Shown piece after piece: positions 37,852 to 46,874 of a stretch of DNA of 64,000 bases. The notes under the pieces are model-generated. The model saw only the letters and a program-made list of their open reading frames with translations. It was not told the DNA's origin and ran no database searches. The translations under genes were made by a program, and so were the position numbers. Position 1 is the first letter of the stretch, and each line of letters starts with the position of its first letter. Source of the stretch: Collimonas humicola (GTDB taxonomy: Bacteria > Pseudomonadota > Gammaproteobacteria > Burkholderiales > Burkholderiaceae_D); NCBI RefSeq assembly GCF_018304945.1, contig NZ_JAGQEE010000001.1, positions 1 through 64,000 on the forward strand. Reading direction: 5' to 3'.

Positions 37852-38444
37852 TGTCAGGCCTGGAAATCGTTGCAGTCATCGTGAGCGCCCTGGCAGTCTG
37901 GCTGACCGCGCGCCGTCATTTGTGGTGCTGGCCGATAGGCCTGGTATCCGTGCTGCTGTATGCGCGCATCTTCCTGGTGGCGAAGCTGTATTCGGACCTG
38001 CTGCTGCAACTGATCTTCGCCGTCATGCAGCTGTACGGCTGGTGGCAATGGAAGAGCGGGGCATCGGAACAGGATAGCCAGCATATCCAGCCGCAGCGCC
38101 TGCCGAAACGCGGTTTGCTGACCGGCCTGCTGGCCGGCGCCGCGGGCAGCGTCGTGTTGGGCTATGCCATGGCCAGCTTCACCGACGCCCATATTCCATG
38201 GCTGGATTCGGCGCTGACCAGCTTCAGCCTGGTGGCCCAATTCTGGATGGCGCGCAAATATGTCGCCAACTGGTGGCTGTGGATTGCGGTCGACATTATC
38301 TATGTCGGCGTGTACATCTATAAAGACCTGAACCTGACCGCGGGCTTGTATGCGGGGTTCATCGTGCTGGCCCTTGTCGGCTTGCGCAACTGGCGGCGGC
38401 AGCTGCCTGCGAATCATCCGCCAGCGGCTGCCGCAGCACTTTAG
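37851..38444 (+). CDS. pnuC: PnuC-family vitamin transporter
   Basis: A 197-residue membrane protein with about six to seven helices. PnuC features: LWCWPIGLVSVLLYARIFLVAKLYSD and FWMARKYVANWWLWIAVDIIYVGVYIYKDL. PnuC-type proteins are facilitators for nicotinamide riboside; sister groups (PnuT, PnuX) take up thiamine or riboflavin, with kinases trapping the cargo. Cargo is not decidable from sequence here. AGGAG before an ATG that overlaps the kinase stop shows coupling. The name pnuC is used in the family sense. Confidence 0.88.
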   Translation: MSGLEIVAVIVSALAVWLTARRHLWCWPIGLVSVLLYARIFLVAKLYSDLLLQLIFAVMQLYGWWQWKSGASEQDSQHIQPQRLPKRGLLTGLLAGAAGSVVLGYAMASFTDAHIPWLDSALTSFSLVAQFWMARKYVANWWLWIAVDIIYVGVYIYKDLNLTAGLYAGFIVLALVGLRNWRRQLPANHPPAAAAAL

Positions 38445-38512
38445 GCAGGGCGGCATGCCATGCCCATGCGCAAGCAGATAATGCGAAGCTGCTGGCACAA
38501 CGCCGCGCGCGT

Positions 38513-38527
38513 GTAAAGATTCGTAAA
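38513..38527 (+). promoter_or_regulatory. GTAAA-N5-GTAAA direct repeat (CpxR-box-like)
   Basis: GTAAAGATTCGTAAA is a perfect match to the GTAAA-N5-GTAAA pattern recognised by CpxR in enterobacteria. It lies about 350 bases upstream of the fimbrial pilin start, in the 432-bp gap after pnuC. Whether a CpxR-like regulator uses it here is unknown. Confidence 0.45.
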
Positions 38528-38750
38528 GATTTGTTGCAATCTCACGACAAATATCATATTTCCAGGCGGAATTTCAAGGATTTCCCGGATTCAATTCTCT
38601 TGCTTTTCAGATTGATGGCGCTGCGCAACGCTCGCCGCAAAGGCAAGCCAGGCGCGGGTTTCTTGCATTTAGTTAAATGTCATCAATGATTATATATTTG
38701 CTAACAATCAAGATTGGCAGCGCCTTTTATTTCCAATGGAAAATTAGTGG

Positions 38751-38780
38751 TTGTTAGTAATTGTTAAACATTGTCAGTAA
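38751..38780 (+). promoter_or_regulatory. Three 10-bp phased repeats upstream of the pilin gene
   Basis: Three contiguous 10-mers, TTGTTAGTAA, TTGTTAAACA and TTGTCAGTAA, end about 97 bases before the pilin ATG. The 10-bp period puts each copy on the same face of the helix, as expected for cooperative binding of an activator. Confidence 0.55.
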
Positions 38781-38876
38781 TGACATTTTGTGAACTTTTG
38801 CCCCTACAATTTGTTTCGCCGTGTTGGCAATTCATTAATTTGAATCGAACATCTACTTTTATATCTGAGGGTAAAA

Positions 38877-39416
38877 ATGAAACAAATGACTATCGCTAAG
38901 TTGGTTGCTGTTGCTGCTGCAGGTCTGTTGTCCCAAGCGGCCTTCGCTGACGGCGGCACCGTGAATTTCAACGGCCAGATCGTTGATTCGCCTTGCTCGA
39001 TCGATCCTTCCAGCCAAAACATCACTGTTCCTATGGGCACAGTGTCGCGCGCAGTACTGAACGGCGCCGCCGGCAAGAAGGCAACGCCATCGAAGTTTCA
39101 GATCCTGTTGACCAACTGCGGCGCAACCGCCAAAGGCGCAACCGTGACTTTCACCGGCACGACCGATGCTAACGTCACCGACGATCTGGCTCTGGCTAAC
39201 GCTGGCCAGGTTGGCGTGACTACAGCAACCGGCGTGGCGATCGAGCTGGGCGACTCTGCCGGCACCAAGATCCCTGTCGGTTCGGCATCGGGCACTTACG
39301 TTCTGGGTCTGGGCAACAACCCTCTGAACTTCCAGGCTACCTACGTTTCGACTGGTCCTGCAGTCACCGTCGGCCCAGCTAACTCCACTGCACAGTTCGT
39401 CGTTACTTACCTGTAA
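38877..39416 (+). CDS. Major fimbrial subunit (type 1-like pilin)
   Basis: A 179-residue chaperone-usher pilin. Signal peptide ends SQAAFA; the mature protein has the donor strand region GTVNFNGQIVDSPCSI, the two conserved Cys (SPCSI, TNCGA) and the C-terminal beta-zipper ending FVVTYL with penultimate Tyr. First gene of the fimbrial operon and probably the main shaft subunit, as it precedes a leaky hairpin. Confidence 0.93.
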   Translation: MKQMTIAKLVAVAAAGLLSQAAFADGGTVNFNGQIVDSPCSIDPSSQNITVPMGTVSRAVLNGAAGKKATPSKFQILLTNCGATAKGATVTFTGTTDANVTDDLALANAGQVGVTTATGVAIELGDSAGTKIPVGSASGTYVLGLGNNPLNFQATYVSTGPAVTVGPANSTAQFVVTYL

Positions 39417-39483
39417 TCGGCGCGCTTCGCAAAAATCCTGAAACGGCATTACCTCGTTGCGCCGCCTGCGGCGGGACGGGCAG

Positions 39484-39509
39484 CCTGGCGCTTGCTGCGG
39501 CCAGGTTTT
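39484..39509 (+). terminator. Possible attenuator after the pilin gene
   Basis: CCTGGC / GCCAGG stem followed by TTTT, in the 240-bp gap between pilin and chaperone genes. It would raise pilin expression relative to assembly genes. Confidence 0.5.
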
Positions 39510-39655
39510 AAGGATGGGCTGGCAAGCCGCAACGGTAGCGGCAAGCCGGCCATCATTTTCCAGCATCACCCATGCATCAATTTGTGAGCACGCGCCAGCG
39601 GCCTGTGCTTGCTTAGAAATTTGTGCATAGGACATTTTGACAGACGAGGTTTTTC

Positions 39656-40426
39656 ATGTTGAACAAACGAATCATCACTTCCGCAATTCTCGGCAGCGTG
39701 CTGATGATGAGCGCGCTGGCGGCGAACGCCAGCGTCATGCTGGGCGGCACTCGCGTGATCCTTGGCGAGAAAGACCGGCAAGCGTCGATTCCGCTGAAGA
39801 ACACCGGCACCTCGCCGTACGTGGTGCAAACCTGGGTCGATGCCGGCGAAGGCAAGAACAAGGCGCCGCTGCTGGTGACGCCGCCTTTGTCGCGGCTCGA
39901 TCCCGGCGCCGAAAACATCTTGCGCATCGTCCGCATTTCCGGCGACCTGCCGAGCGACCGCGAAACGGTGTTCTGGCTCAACGTCAAAGAGATTCCAGAA
40001 AAGTCGGACCAGGTCAACGTGCTGCAGGTCGCCGTGCGCACCCGCATCAAGATTTTCTACCGACCGGCGGGGCTGGCCGGCAAGCCTGACGAAGCGCGCA
40101 GCCTGGTGGCGCTGTCGGTGGTGCCGGGCCAGGACGGCAAGGGCGCAGCGCTGCGGGTCAGCAATCCGAGCGCCTACAACCTGACCTTCACCGGTTTCAA
40201 AATCAACGGCGACAAAGAGCAAACCAAGGCCGGCATGGTGCTGCCGTTCAGTTCCAGCGATTTTCCGCTGACCGCGATCAGCACGCCGCAACCGATCGAC
40301 GTCAGCTACACCACGATCAATGACTACGGCGGCGAAACGCCGGAAGTCGCGGCCAAAGTGGCGGTTGGCGCCGCAGTTGCAGTGCAGCCTGCCGCCGCGG
40401 CTGCAACCGGCAGCACCGGAAAGTAA
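39656..40426 (+). CDS. Periplasmic fimbrial chaperone (PapD family)
   Basis: A 256-residue chaperone with signal peptide ending AANAS. The two Ig-like domains are recognisable: G1-strand region SRLDPGAENILRIVRIS, the family signature ETVFWLNVKEIP and the subunit-binding Arg/Lys segments. An Ala-rich tail (~20 residues) extends the usual C-terminus. It caps subunits in the periplasm before delivery to the usher. Preceded by a weak ribosome binding site; the usher follows 90 bases later. Confidence 0.93.
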   Translation: MLNKRIITSAILGSVLMMSALAANASVMLGGTRVILGEKDRQASIPLKNTGTSPYVVQTWVDAGEGKNKAPLLVTPPLSRLDPGAENILRIVRISGDLPSDRETVFWLNVKEIPEKSDQVNVLQVAVRTRIKIFYRPAGLAGKPDEARSLVALSVVPGQDGKGAALRVSNPSAYNLTFTGFKINGDKEQTKAGMVLPFSSSDFPLTAISTPQPIDVSYTTINDYGGETPEVAAKVAVGAAVAVQPAAAAATGSTGK

Positions 40427-40516
40427 CGCCGTCGTCATCTCCCAGGTAGCAAGCACCAGATCCTGTCAGGGCAATTCAGTCTGCCGCGCAAGGCAGAAAC
40501 AAAGGAAGGGAAAGCT

Positions 40517-43087
40517 GTGATCAGATTGTCGCATCAACGCAAACCGGTACGCCTGGCGCTGTCAGCGATCACGCTGGCCGTGCTGTCGCAGCTGGCTCAG
40601 GCGCAAGGCCAGGGCGGCTCGGTATTCAACGAGCAGTTCCTGGATATCGGCGGCGAACAAAGCCGCGCCGACTTGTCGCTGTTCGCGTTCGGCAATCGGG
40701 TCATGCCCGGCAGCTACCTGGTCGATGTCAGCCTCAACGAAAGCAGCGTCGGCCAGAGCCAGGTGGTGTTTACTGACCAGGGCGAGGGCAAGAATGCCCA
40801 GGCTTGCATCACCCGCGCCATGCTGGAAGGCTGGGGCGTCAAGGTAGAAGTGTTTCCCGTCCTGATGGCGGCCGGCGACCAATGCGTCGACCTGGCGCAG
40901 GCCATCCCCGGTTCCAGCGTTTCCTACGACGGCGAGAAGCTGCGCCTGACCCTGAGCATCCCGCAGGCAGCCATGAAGCGCCAGGCGCGCGGCGCCATCA
41001 GCCCAGACAAATGGGACAAGGGCATCAATGTCGCCATGCTGGACTACCAGATTTCAGCGGCGCGCTATGACGGCGGCAATAATGCCGCCAGCACCATGAA
41101 CAGCAGCATTACCGAATTCAACGCCAATCCCAGCGCCACCACGCAAGCCCGCAATACCTTGTACGCCGGCCTGCGCGGCGGCTTCAACCTGGGCGACTGG
41201 CGCTTCCGCAATTTCTCGACCTACAACCGCGGCGTCGACGGCGAAGGCCATTGGCAATCGGTGACTTCCTACCTGCAGCGCGATATCGCCTCGCTCGGCG
41301 GCCAGCTGGTGATCGGCGACAGCACCACTCCCGGCAATTTCTTCGACGCTTTCCAGTTCCGCGGCGTGCAGCTGTCATCCGACGACGGCATGCTGCCTGA
41401 CAGCCAGCAGGGCTATGCGCCGACCATCCGCGGCGTGGCGCAGACCAATGCGCGCGTCACGGTGCGCCAGAACGGCTTCGTGGTGTACAGCACCTATGTC
41501 GCGCCCGGTCCGTTTGTGCTGGACGACTTGTACCCGACTTCCACCAGCGGCGACCTGGAAGTGACGATCACCGAAGCCGATGGCCGTGAAACCAAGTTCC
41601 GCCAGGCTTTTTCGGCCGTGCCGACCCTGCTGCGCGAAGGCGTCTGGCGCTACAGCGTGACGGGCGGCCAGTATCGCAACGGCTATTCCACCATCAACGC
41701 CGGCTCCAGCAACGCCAAGCCGAATTTCGTGCAAGGCACGGTGGCGCGCGGCTTGGGCAAGGAATACTCGGTGTACGGCGGCGTGATCGGCTCTGAAATC
41801 TATCAGTCGGCATTGTTCGGGGTCGGCAAGAACCTGCGCGATTTCGGCGCGATTTCGGCCGACGTCTCGCAGGCGCATACCAAGGGGCCGTTCAACCAGA
41901 ACTATGACGGCCAGTCGCTGCGCTTCCTGTACGCCAAATCGTTCGAGAATTACGGCACCAGCGTGCGCATGGCCGGTTACCGTTATTCCACCGGCGGCTT
42001 CCGCACCTTCCAGGAAGCGGCGCAGATGCAAGACCTGCAGAACGGCCAGGTGCTCAACAACCGGCGCAACCAGGTGCGGCTGGAGCTGGCGCAGCAGCTG
42101 GGCAGCAAGGGCGGCACAGCCTACGCTTCGATCCAGCAGCAAAGCTATTGGGGCACCGATCAGAAAGACCGCCTGATGCAGGTCGGCTATTCGAATTTCT
42201 ACAAGCAGTTCAGCTACAGCATTTTTTATAACTACAGCACCAATCTGAACGGCCCGTCGAACCGCCAGCTGATGGCGACCCTGTCGATACCGCTGGGCGA
42301 CAGCCGCTCCTATGCGCGCTACACCGTGGCCAAGGGCAATAACGGCGAAGTGACGCAGCAAGCCAGCGTCTACGGCTCAGCGCTGGACGATGGACGCCTG
42401 ACGTACAACGTCACGGCTGCGCATTCGAACCAGAACGACAACAGCGGCAGCGCCTCCGCCAGCTACCTGTCGCAATACGGCCGCGTCGATTTCGGCCGCG
42501 CGCAAGGCTCCGGCTACGGCCAGACCACGCTGGGCATGGCCGGCGGCCTGGTGGCGCACGGCGGCGGCGTGACCTTGTCGCAGCCTCTGGGCGAAACCAT
42601 GGCGCTGGTGGAAGCGCCGGATGCCGCCAATGTCGGCTTTGAAGTCTATCCGGGGGTGCGTACCGACAGCCGCGGCAATGCGGTGCTGGCCAACCTGAGT
42701 CCATATCGCGTCAACCGCCTGGCGGTGCGCACCGAAGACCTGGGCGACAACGTCGAGGTCAAGAATGCAGCGCTGGATGTGGTGCCGACGCGCGGCGCGG
42801 TGGTGCTGGCGAAATTCGAAACCTCGATCGGCCTGCGCATCATGCTGAACCTGAGCGACAAGAGCGGCAAGCCGCTGCCGTTCGGCGCCAAGGTCGAGAA
42901 CGAGCAAGGGCAGGAGATGGGGATCGTCGGCAGCGAAGGCCAGACTTTTATCAGCGGCGCGAAGGAAAGCGGCGTGCTGAACGTCAAGTGGGGGCAGGGC
43001 GCGACGGAACAGTGCAGCGTCAAATACCATGTCCCGGCGGATAAGAATCCGGCGCCGATCCGTGAGTTGAACGGACAATGCGAATGA
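40517..43087 (+). CDS. Outer-membrane fimbrial usher
   Basis: An 856-residue usher starting at GTG 40517 (AAGGAAGG upstream). Signal peptide ends SQLAQAQ; the N-terminal domain has VFNEQFLDIGGEQSRADLSLF, the barrel/plug region includes FRGVQLSSDDGMLPDSQQGYAPTIRG, the middle domain PGPFVLDDLYPTSTSGDLEVTI and the C-terminal domains GAKVENEQGQEMGIVG. It secretes and assembles subunits into the fimbria. Its end overlaps the next gene by 10 bases. Confidence 0.96.
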   Translation: MIRLSHQRKPVRLALSAITLAVLSQLAQAQGQGGSVFNEQFLDIGGEQSRADLSLFAFGNRVMPGSYLVDVSLNESSVGQSQVVFTDQGEGKNAQACITRAMLEGWGVKVEVFPVLMAAGDQCVDLAQAIPGSSVSYDGEKLRLTLSIPQAAMKRQARGAISPDKWDKGINVAMLDYQISAARYDGGNNAASTMNSSITEFNANPSATTQARNTLYAGLRGGFNLGDWRFRNFSTYNRGVDGEGHWQSVTSYLQRDIASLGGQLVIGDSTTPGNFFDAFQFRGVQLSSDDGMLPDSQQGYAPTIRGVAQTNARVTVRQNGFVVYSTYVAPGPFVLDDLYPTSTSGDLEVTITEADGRETKFRQAFSAVPTLLREGVWRYSVTGGQYRNGYSTINAGSSNAKPNFVQGTVARGLGKEYSVYGGVIGSEIYQSALFGVGKNLRDFGAISADVSQAHTKGPFNQNYDGQSLRFLYAKSFENYGTSVRMAGYRYSTGGFRTFQEAAQMQDLQNGQVLNNRRNQVRLELAQQLGSKGGTAYASIQQQSYWGTDQKDRLMQVGYSNFYKQFSYSIFYNYSTNLNGPSNRQLMATLSIPLGDSRSYARYTVAKGNNGEVTQQASVYGSALDDGRLTYNVTAAHSNQNDNSGSASASYLSQYGRVDFGRAQGSGYGQTTLGMAGGLVAHGGGVTLSQPLGETMALVEAPDAANVGFEVYPGVRTDSRGNAVLANLSPYRVNRLAVRTEDLGDNVEVKNAALDVVPTRGAVVLAKFETSIGLRIMLNLSDKSGKPLPFGAKVENEQGQEMGIVGSEGQTFISGAKESGVLNVKWGQGATEQCSVKYHVPADKNPAPIRELNGQCE

Positions 43088-44091
43088 TCATGAAATCACT
43101 GCGGGACAAGATCGCGCGCTGCCTGGCATGGACGGCGCTTGCGGCGGCTGCCTTGCTGAGCGCTGCCAGCGCGCAGGCGGCATGCGTGCGGCCTGCGGGC
43201 GCTACCGAGAAAATCATCCAGATGGATATGGGCACGGTGGTTATCCCAAACAGCGCCGCCGTCGGCGCCGTTTTTGCCACCAAGAGCTTCACCATCCCGA
43301 TTGCCGGCGCGTCGGAAACGTCCTGGATCTGCACCGGCGGCGGCTATGTGACGGGCAGCATCCTGCAAGGTTCGCCGGTGCCCGGCATGCCGAATGTTTA
43401 CACCACGGCCGTGACCGGTGTGGGAATCAGGCTGTCGCGTCAGATTACCGGCATAGGGCAGACCTATTATCCCCACGTCATCAATATCACCAGCGGCACC
43501 GCGGTATTTCTGAGCCCGTCGTATTTTACGGTCGAGCTGATCAAGACCGCGACCAAGACCGGCAACGGCCCGCTCGCTGCCGGCACTTACACCACTTATG
43601 TCGGCAATGGCGACAACAAATCCGCCATCACATCGATCCTGTCGGGCAATGGCATCACCATCATCACGCCCTCATGCACGGTCGATACCGGCTCGCAGAA
43701 CGTGGTGGTGAATTTCGGCTCGATTTCCAGGGGCAGCTTCAAAGGCGTCGGTTCGACTGCCGGAGCCCGTTCCTTCAATATCAAGCTCAATTGCCAGCGC
43801 GGCGAGAATGCCCAGAATACTATCCTGCTGAACATGCAGGCGACGGCAGACCTGTCGAAGATTCCCGGAGTTACACAGTTGACGCAGGGGACAGGCGTGG
43901 CGACCGGGGTCGGCATCCAGATCCTGGACAAGAACAGCAACCCGGTGGTGTTCGGCACCGCGGCGACGGTCGGTCCATCCGCAGACATCCAATACGTGGT
44001 GCCGTTCACGGCGCGCTACTACCAGACCGCATCCAATATCACTACCGGGCCGGCCAACGGCACCGCAACTTTCACGATTGAATATCAATAG
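43078..44091 (+). CDS. Fimbrial tip/adhesin-type subunit, copy 1
   Basis: A 337-residue two-domain subunit: signal peptide (ends ASAQA), an N-terminal ~160-residue adhesin-like domain with its own Cys pair (AACVRP, SWICTG), then a pilin domain with Cys pair (TPSCTV, KLNCQR) and the pilin-like end FTIEYQ. Two-domain layout and position after the usher are typical of the tip adhesin. The start overlaps the usher stop, so the genes are coupled. A paralogue follows immediately. Confidence 0.88.
   Translation: MRMIMKSLRDKIARCLAWTALAAAALLSAASAQAACVRPAGATEKIIQMDMGTVVIPNSAAVGAVFATKSFTIPIAGASETSWICTGGGYVTGSILQGSPVPGMPNVYTTAVTGVGIRLSRQITGIGQTYYPHVINITSGTAVFLSPSYFTVELIKTATKTGNGPLAAGTYTTYVGNGDNKSAITSILSGNGITIITPSCTVDTGSQNVVVNFGSISRGSFKGVGSTAGARSFNIKLNCQRGENAQNTILLNMQATADLSKIPGVTQLTQGTGVATGVGIQILDKNSNPVVFGTAATVGPSADIQYVVPFTARYYQTASNITTGPANGTATFTIEYQ
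43561..44090 (+). repeat. Near-identical direct repeat, copy 1 (3' half of tip subunit gene)
   Basis: 530 bases that match 44652-45181 with eight base differences counted by eye. It covers the pilin domain of the first tip subunit. Confidence 0.9.
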
Positions 44092-44156
44092 CCATCGGCC
44101 TGCCGGTACGGTTCCGGCCGATGCACCGGCCTGAAGCCCGGCAAACGAGGAATGGC

Positions 44157-45182
44157 ATGAAAAGAACACGAGCAACTACAGAAAAGATCAACGACACCCT
44201 GGCATGGCTGGCGGCGCTGGGACTATTGGCGCTGCTGTCCTTGTTCTTTATGGGCGATGCGCAGGCCGCTTGCGTCCGTCCGGCCGGCGCTACCGAAAAA
44301 ATCATCCAGATGGATATGGGCACGGTGGTTATTCCGAACAGCGCCGCCGTCGGCGCGGTATTCGCCACCAAGAGCTTTCCGATTCCGATTTCGGGGGCTT
44401 CTGAAACCGCCTGGAACTGCAACGGCGGCGGCACGGCGACCGGCAGCATGCTGCAGGGCAGCGCAGTGCCGGGCATGCCGAATGTCTACACCACAGCCGT
44501 TACCGGCGTAGGCATCCGCCTGTCGCGCCAGATTACCGGGATCGGCCAGACTTTTTACCCGCATGTGCTGAGCTGGTCGGTTTCCACTACGGTGGCTTTT
44601 TATAGTCCGTCTTATTTCACGGTCGAACTGGTCAAGATCGCCACCAAGACCGGCAACGGTCCGCTCGCTGCCGGCACTTACACCACTTATGTCGGCAATG
44701 GCGACAACAAATCCGCCATCACATCGATCCTGTCGGGCAATGGCATCACCATCATCACGCCCTCATGCACGGTCGATACCGGCTCGCAGAATGTGGTGGT
44801 GAATTTCGGCTCGATTTCCAGGGGCAGCTTCAAAGGCGTCGGTTCGACAGCCGGAGCCCGTCCCTTCAATATCAAGCTCAATTGCCAGCGCGGCGAGAAT
44901 GCCCAGAATACTATCCTGCTGAACATGCAGGCGACGGCAGACCTGTCGAAGATTCCCGGAGTTACACAGTTGACGCAAGGGACAGGCGTGGCGACCGGTG
45001 TCGGCATCCAGATCCTGGACAAGAACAGCAACCCGGTGGTGTTCGGCACCGCGGCGACGGTCGGTCCATCGGCAGACATCCAATACGTGGTGCCGTTCAC
45101 GGCGCGCTACTACCAGACCGCACCCAATATCACTACCGGGCCGGCCAACGGCACCGCAACTTTCACGATTGAATATCAATGA
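44157..45182 (+). CDS. Fimbrial tip/adhesin-type subunit, copy 2
   Basis: A 341-residue paralogue of the preceding gene. The signal peptide is unrelated in sequence (LALLSLFFMGDAQA), and the adhesin-like domain is similar but divergent in short blocks (for example HVLSWSVSTTVAFYSP against HVINITSGTAVFLSP in copy 1). The pilin domain is nearly identical. GAGG precedes ATG 44157; an in-frame start 36 bases upstream lacks a signal peptide. Two tip-like subunits in one operon may give alternative binding specificities. Confidence 0.88.
   Translation: MKRTRATTEKINDTLAWLAALGLLALLSLFFMGDAQAACVRPAGATEKIIQMDMGTVVIPNSAAVGAVFATKSFPIPISGASETAWNCNGGGTATGSMLQGSAVPGMPNVYTTAVTGVGIRLSRQITGIGQTFYPHVLSWSVSTTVAFYSPSYFTVELVKIATKTGNGPLAAGTYTTYVGNGDNKSAITSILSGNGITIITPSCTVDTGSQNVVVNFGSISRGSFKGVGSTAGARPFNIKLNCQRGENAQNTILLNMQATADLSKIPGVTQLTQGTGVATGVGIQILDKNSNPVVFGTAATVGPSADIQYVVPFTARYYQTAPNITTGPANGTATFTIEYQ
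44652..45181 (+). repeat. Near-identical direct repeat, copy 2
   Basis: Second copy of the 530-base segment at 43561-44090, offset by 1091 bases. Recent duplication or gene conversion is the likely origin; recombination between the copies would fuse the two genes. Confidence 0.9.
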
Positions 45183-45209
45183 CGGCAAGCCCTGCCGACA
45201 GGGCAGGTC

Positions 45210-46145
45210 CTAGGAGCTGGCCAATGCCGCGCGCTGCTGCAGCAGACTCAGCCAGCGTTCGCCGCATTCGGCATCGCTGATGCAGAGCGCGTAGTCGGTG
45301 ACGGTGCGGGCGGCGCGCTCCAATAGCTGGATATCGGCCTCATGCTGGCGCGCCACGTGCGGGTCTTCCAGGAACAGCACGCGCCGGCATTGCTGGCGAT
45401 CGAGGATCAGTTCGGCGATCTGGGCGTCGCCGCCGAGCGGGCCGCTGAGGAAGGGCTTGACCCAGTTGCGGCCGGCTTCTTCTCCCTTGATTTTCTGCGC
45501 CAGCTTGTTGAGCAGGCTGCCGGTGGTGCCGGTGGCGCAGCGGAAGGCGAACTGGTCGAGCAGGGCGAAATGGCGTTCCGCGATATCCAGCATGCGTTCT
45601 TTCATGGCATCGTGGGCGATCAGCGCGATGCCCTCCTGTCCCAGGTCGAAACTCGGATCGAGCAGCGGATTCGGCGCGGCGCCGGCCGCCACCGCTTCCA
45701 GTTCCAGCCATTCAAGCGCACCGGCCAGGGTCGACAGGAATGGCTTGCCATGGATCACGCATTGCCGCTTCAGGGCCACCGCTTCCGGAAAAGTCGAGGA
45801 TGGATCGACCGGATCCATCAGGTAGATCACCGCGTCCAGGGTGCGCGCCGGGTCGGCGTCCACCACCCGCGACACCAGCTTCATCAGGCCGCCGTGGCGG
45901 CCGTAGGGAAAGCGTTCGATATGTGGATAGTCTGGCAACAGGCCGAGCTGCTGCATGGCGTCCAGGGTGCGTCCCACCACGATCAGCTGCGGCTGCAACT
46001 GCTGTTCGATGATCTTGCGGCTGCCGTTGAGCAGCTGCGCCAGCGCCGATTCCTGGCCGTGCTGATGGCTGCGGCTGGTGGCAAGGCCAATCCGGAACGG
46101 CGTGGCGGAATCTGAGCGGGCAGGGCGGGAGGAATTGGCAGGCAT
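45210..46145 (-). CDS. mgsA: Two-domain methylglyoxal synthase-like protein
   Basis: A 311-residue protein made of two methylglyoxal-synthase-like halves. The C-terminal half keeps the catalytic set: IALIAHDAMK (His-Asp), CATGTTGSLL, FLSGPLGGDAQI (Asp) and QHEADIQLL (His..Asp). The N-terminal half (IGLATSRSHQ, RHGGLMKLV, DPVDPSSTFPEAVAL) has the same layout but has lost these residues. The enzyme turns dihydroxyacetone phosphate into methylglyoxal and phosphate; MgsA of E. coli is a single ~150-residue domain, so a fused, degenerate copy is unusual. Start uncertain: ATG 46145 was chosen, ATG 46199 is possible; neither has a good ribosome binding site. Divergent from greB. Confidence 0.82.
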   Translation of the reverse strand: MPANSSRPARSDSATPFRIGLATSRSHQHGQESALAQLLNGSRKIIEQQLQPQLIVVGRTLDAMQQLGLLPDYPHIERFPYGRHGGLMKLVSRVVDADPARTLDAVIYLMDPVDPSSTFPEAVALKRQCVIHGKPFLSTLAGALEWLELEAVAAGAAPNPLLDPSFDLGQEGIALIAHDAMKERMLDIAERHFALLDQFAFRCATGTTGSLLNKLAQKIKGEEAGRNWVKPFLSGPLGGDAQIAELILDRQQCRRVLFLEDPHVARQHEADIQLLERAARTVTDYALCISDAECGERWLSLLQQRAALASS

Positions 46146-46264
46146 AGGGCGGGATAGTGAGTCAGCACGGGCAACATTGCACCTGCCTGACTTTACCATA
46201 CCGCCATGGCGGCTAAGCCCGGGTTTTGGGCAAAATCGTCAGCCGGCGCGCAATTGGAATTACA

Positions 46265-46828
46265 ATGTCTGCTATGAACAAGGCATTTGTTAAAGAATCG
46301 GAAGGCGACGACGACGATCTGGAATTCGGATTGCCGCCGATCCCGCCTGGCACAAAAAACTACATGACGCCGGCCGGCTATCAGCGCATGAAAGACGAGC
46401 TCCTGCGCCTGATCGACGTCGACCGGCCGGAGGTGGTGCGCATCGTTTCCTGGGCCGCCTCCAACGGCGACCGTTCGGAAAACGGCGATTACATTTATGG
46501 CAAGCGCCGGCTGCGCGAAATCGACCGCCGCATCCGCTTTCTGACCAAGCGGCTTGATCTGGCGGAAGTGGTAAACCCCAGCGTCCACCATGGCCGCGAC
46601 CAGGTGTTCTTCGGCGCCACGGTGACTTACCAGAATTCCGCCGGCGAGGAACACACCGTGACCATCGTCGGCATCGACGAGCTGGACCCCTTGCATGGAA
46701 AAATCAGCTGGATTTCACCGGTCGCGCGCGCCCTGACCAAGGCGCACGAAGGTGAAACGGTGACCTTCATGACCCCGGCCGGGCTGGATGAGCTGGAAAT
46801 ACTGGCGGTCAGCTACCCGGAAACGTAG
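46265..46828 (+). CDS. greB: Transcript cleavage factor GreB
   Basis: A 187-residue Gre factor. Coiled-coil domain: YMTPAGYQRMKDELLRL with the catalytic acidic tip GDRSENGDYIYGKRRLREIDRRI; C-terminal FKBP-like domain with SPVARALTKAHEGETVTF. GreB rescues backtracked RNA polymerase by stimulating RNA cleavage. An acidic N-terminal extension (~35 residues) is common in betaproteobacterial GreB. ATG 46265 or 46274. Confidence 0.95.
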   Translation: MSAMNKAFVKESEGDDDDLEFGLPPIPPGTKNYMTPAGYQRMKDELLRLIDVDRPEVVRIVSWAASNGDRSENGDYIYGKRRLREIDRRIRFLTKRLDLAEVVNPSVHHGRDQVFFGATVTYQNSAGEEHTVTIVGIDELDPLHGKISWISPVARALTKAHEGETVTFMTPAGLDELEILAVSYPET

Positions 46829-46874
46829 ATTTTTCCTTGCCCTGTCAATACCTGCCAATATTATTTGCCGCATC

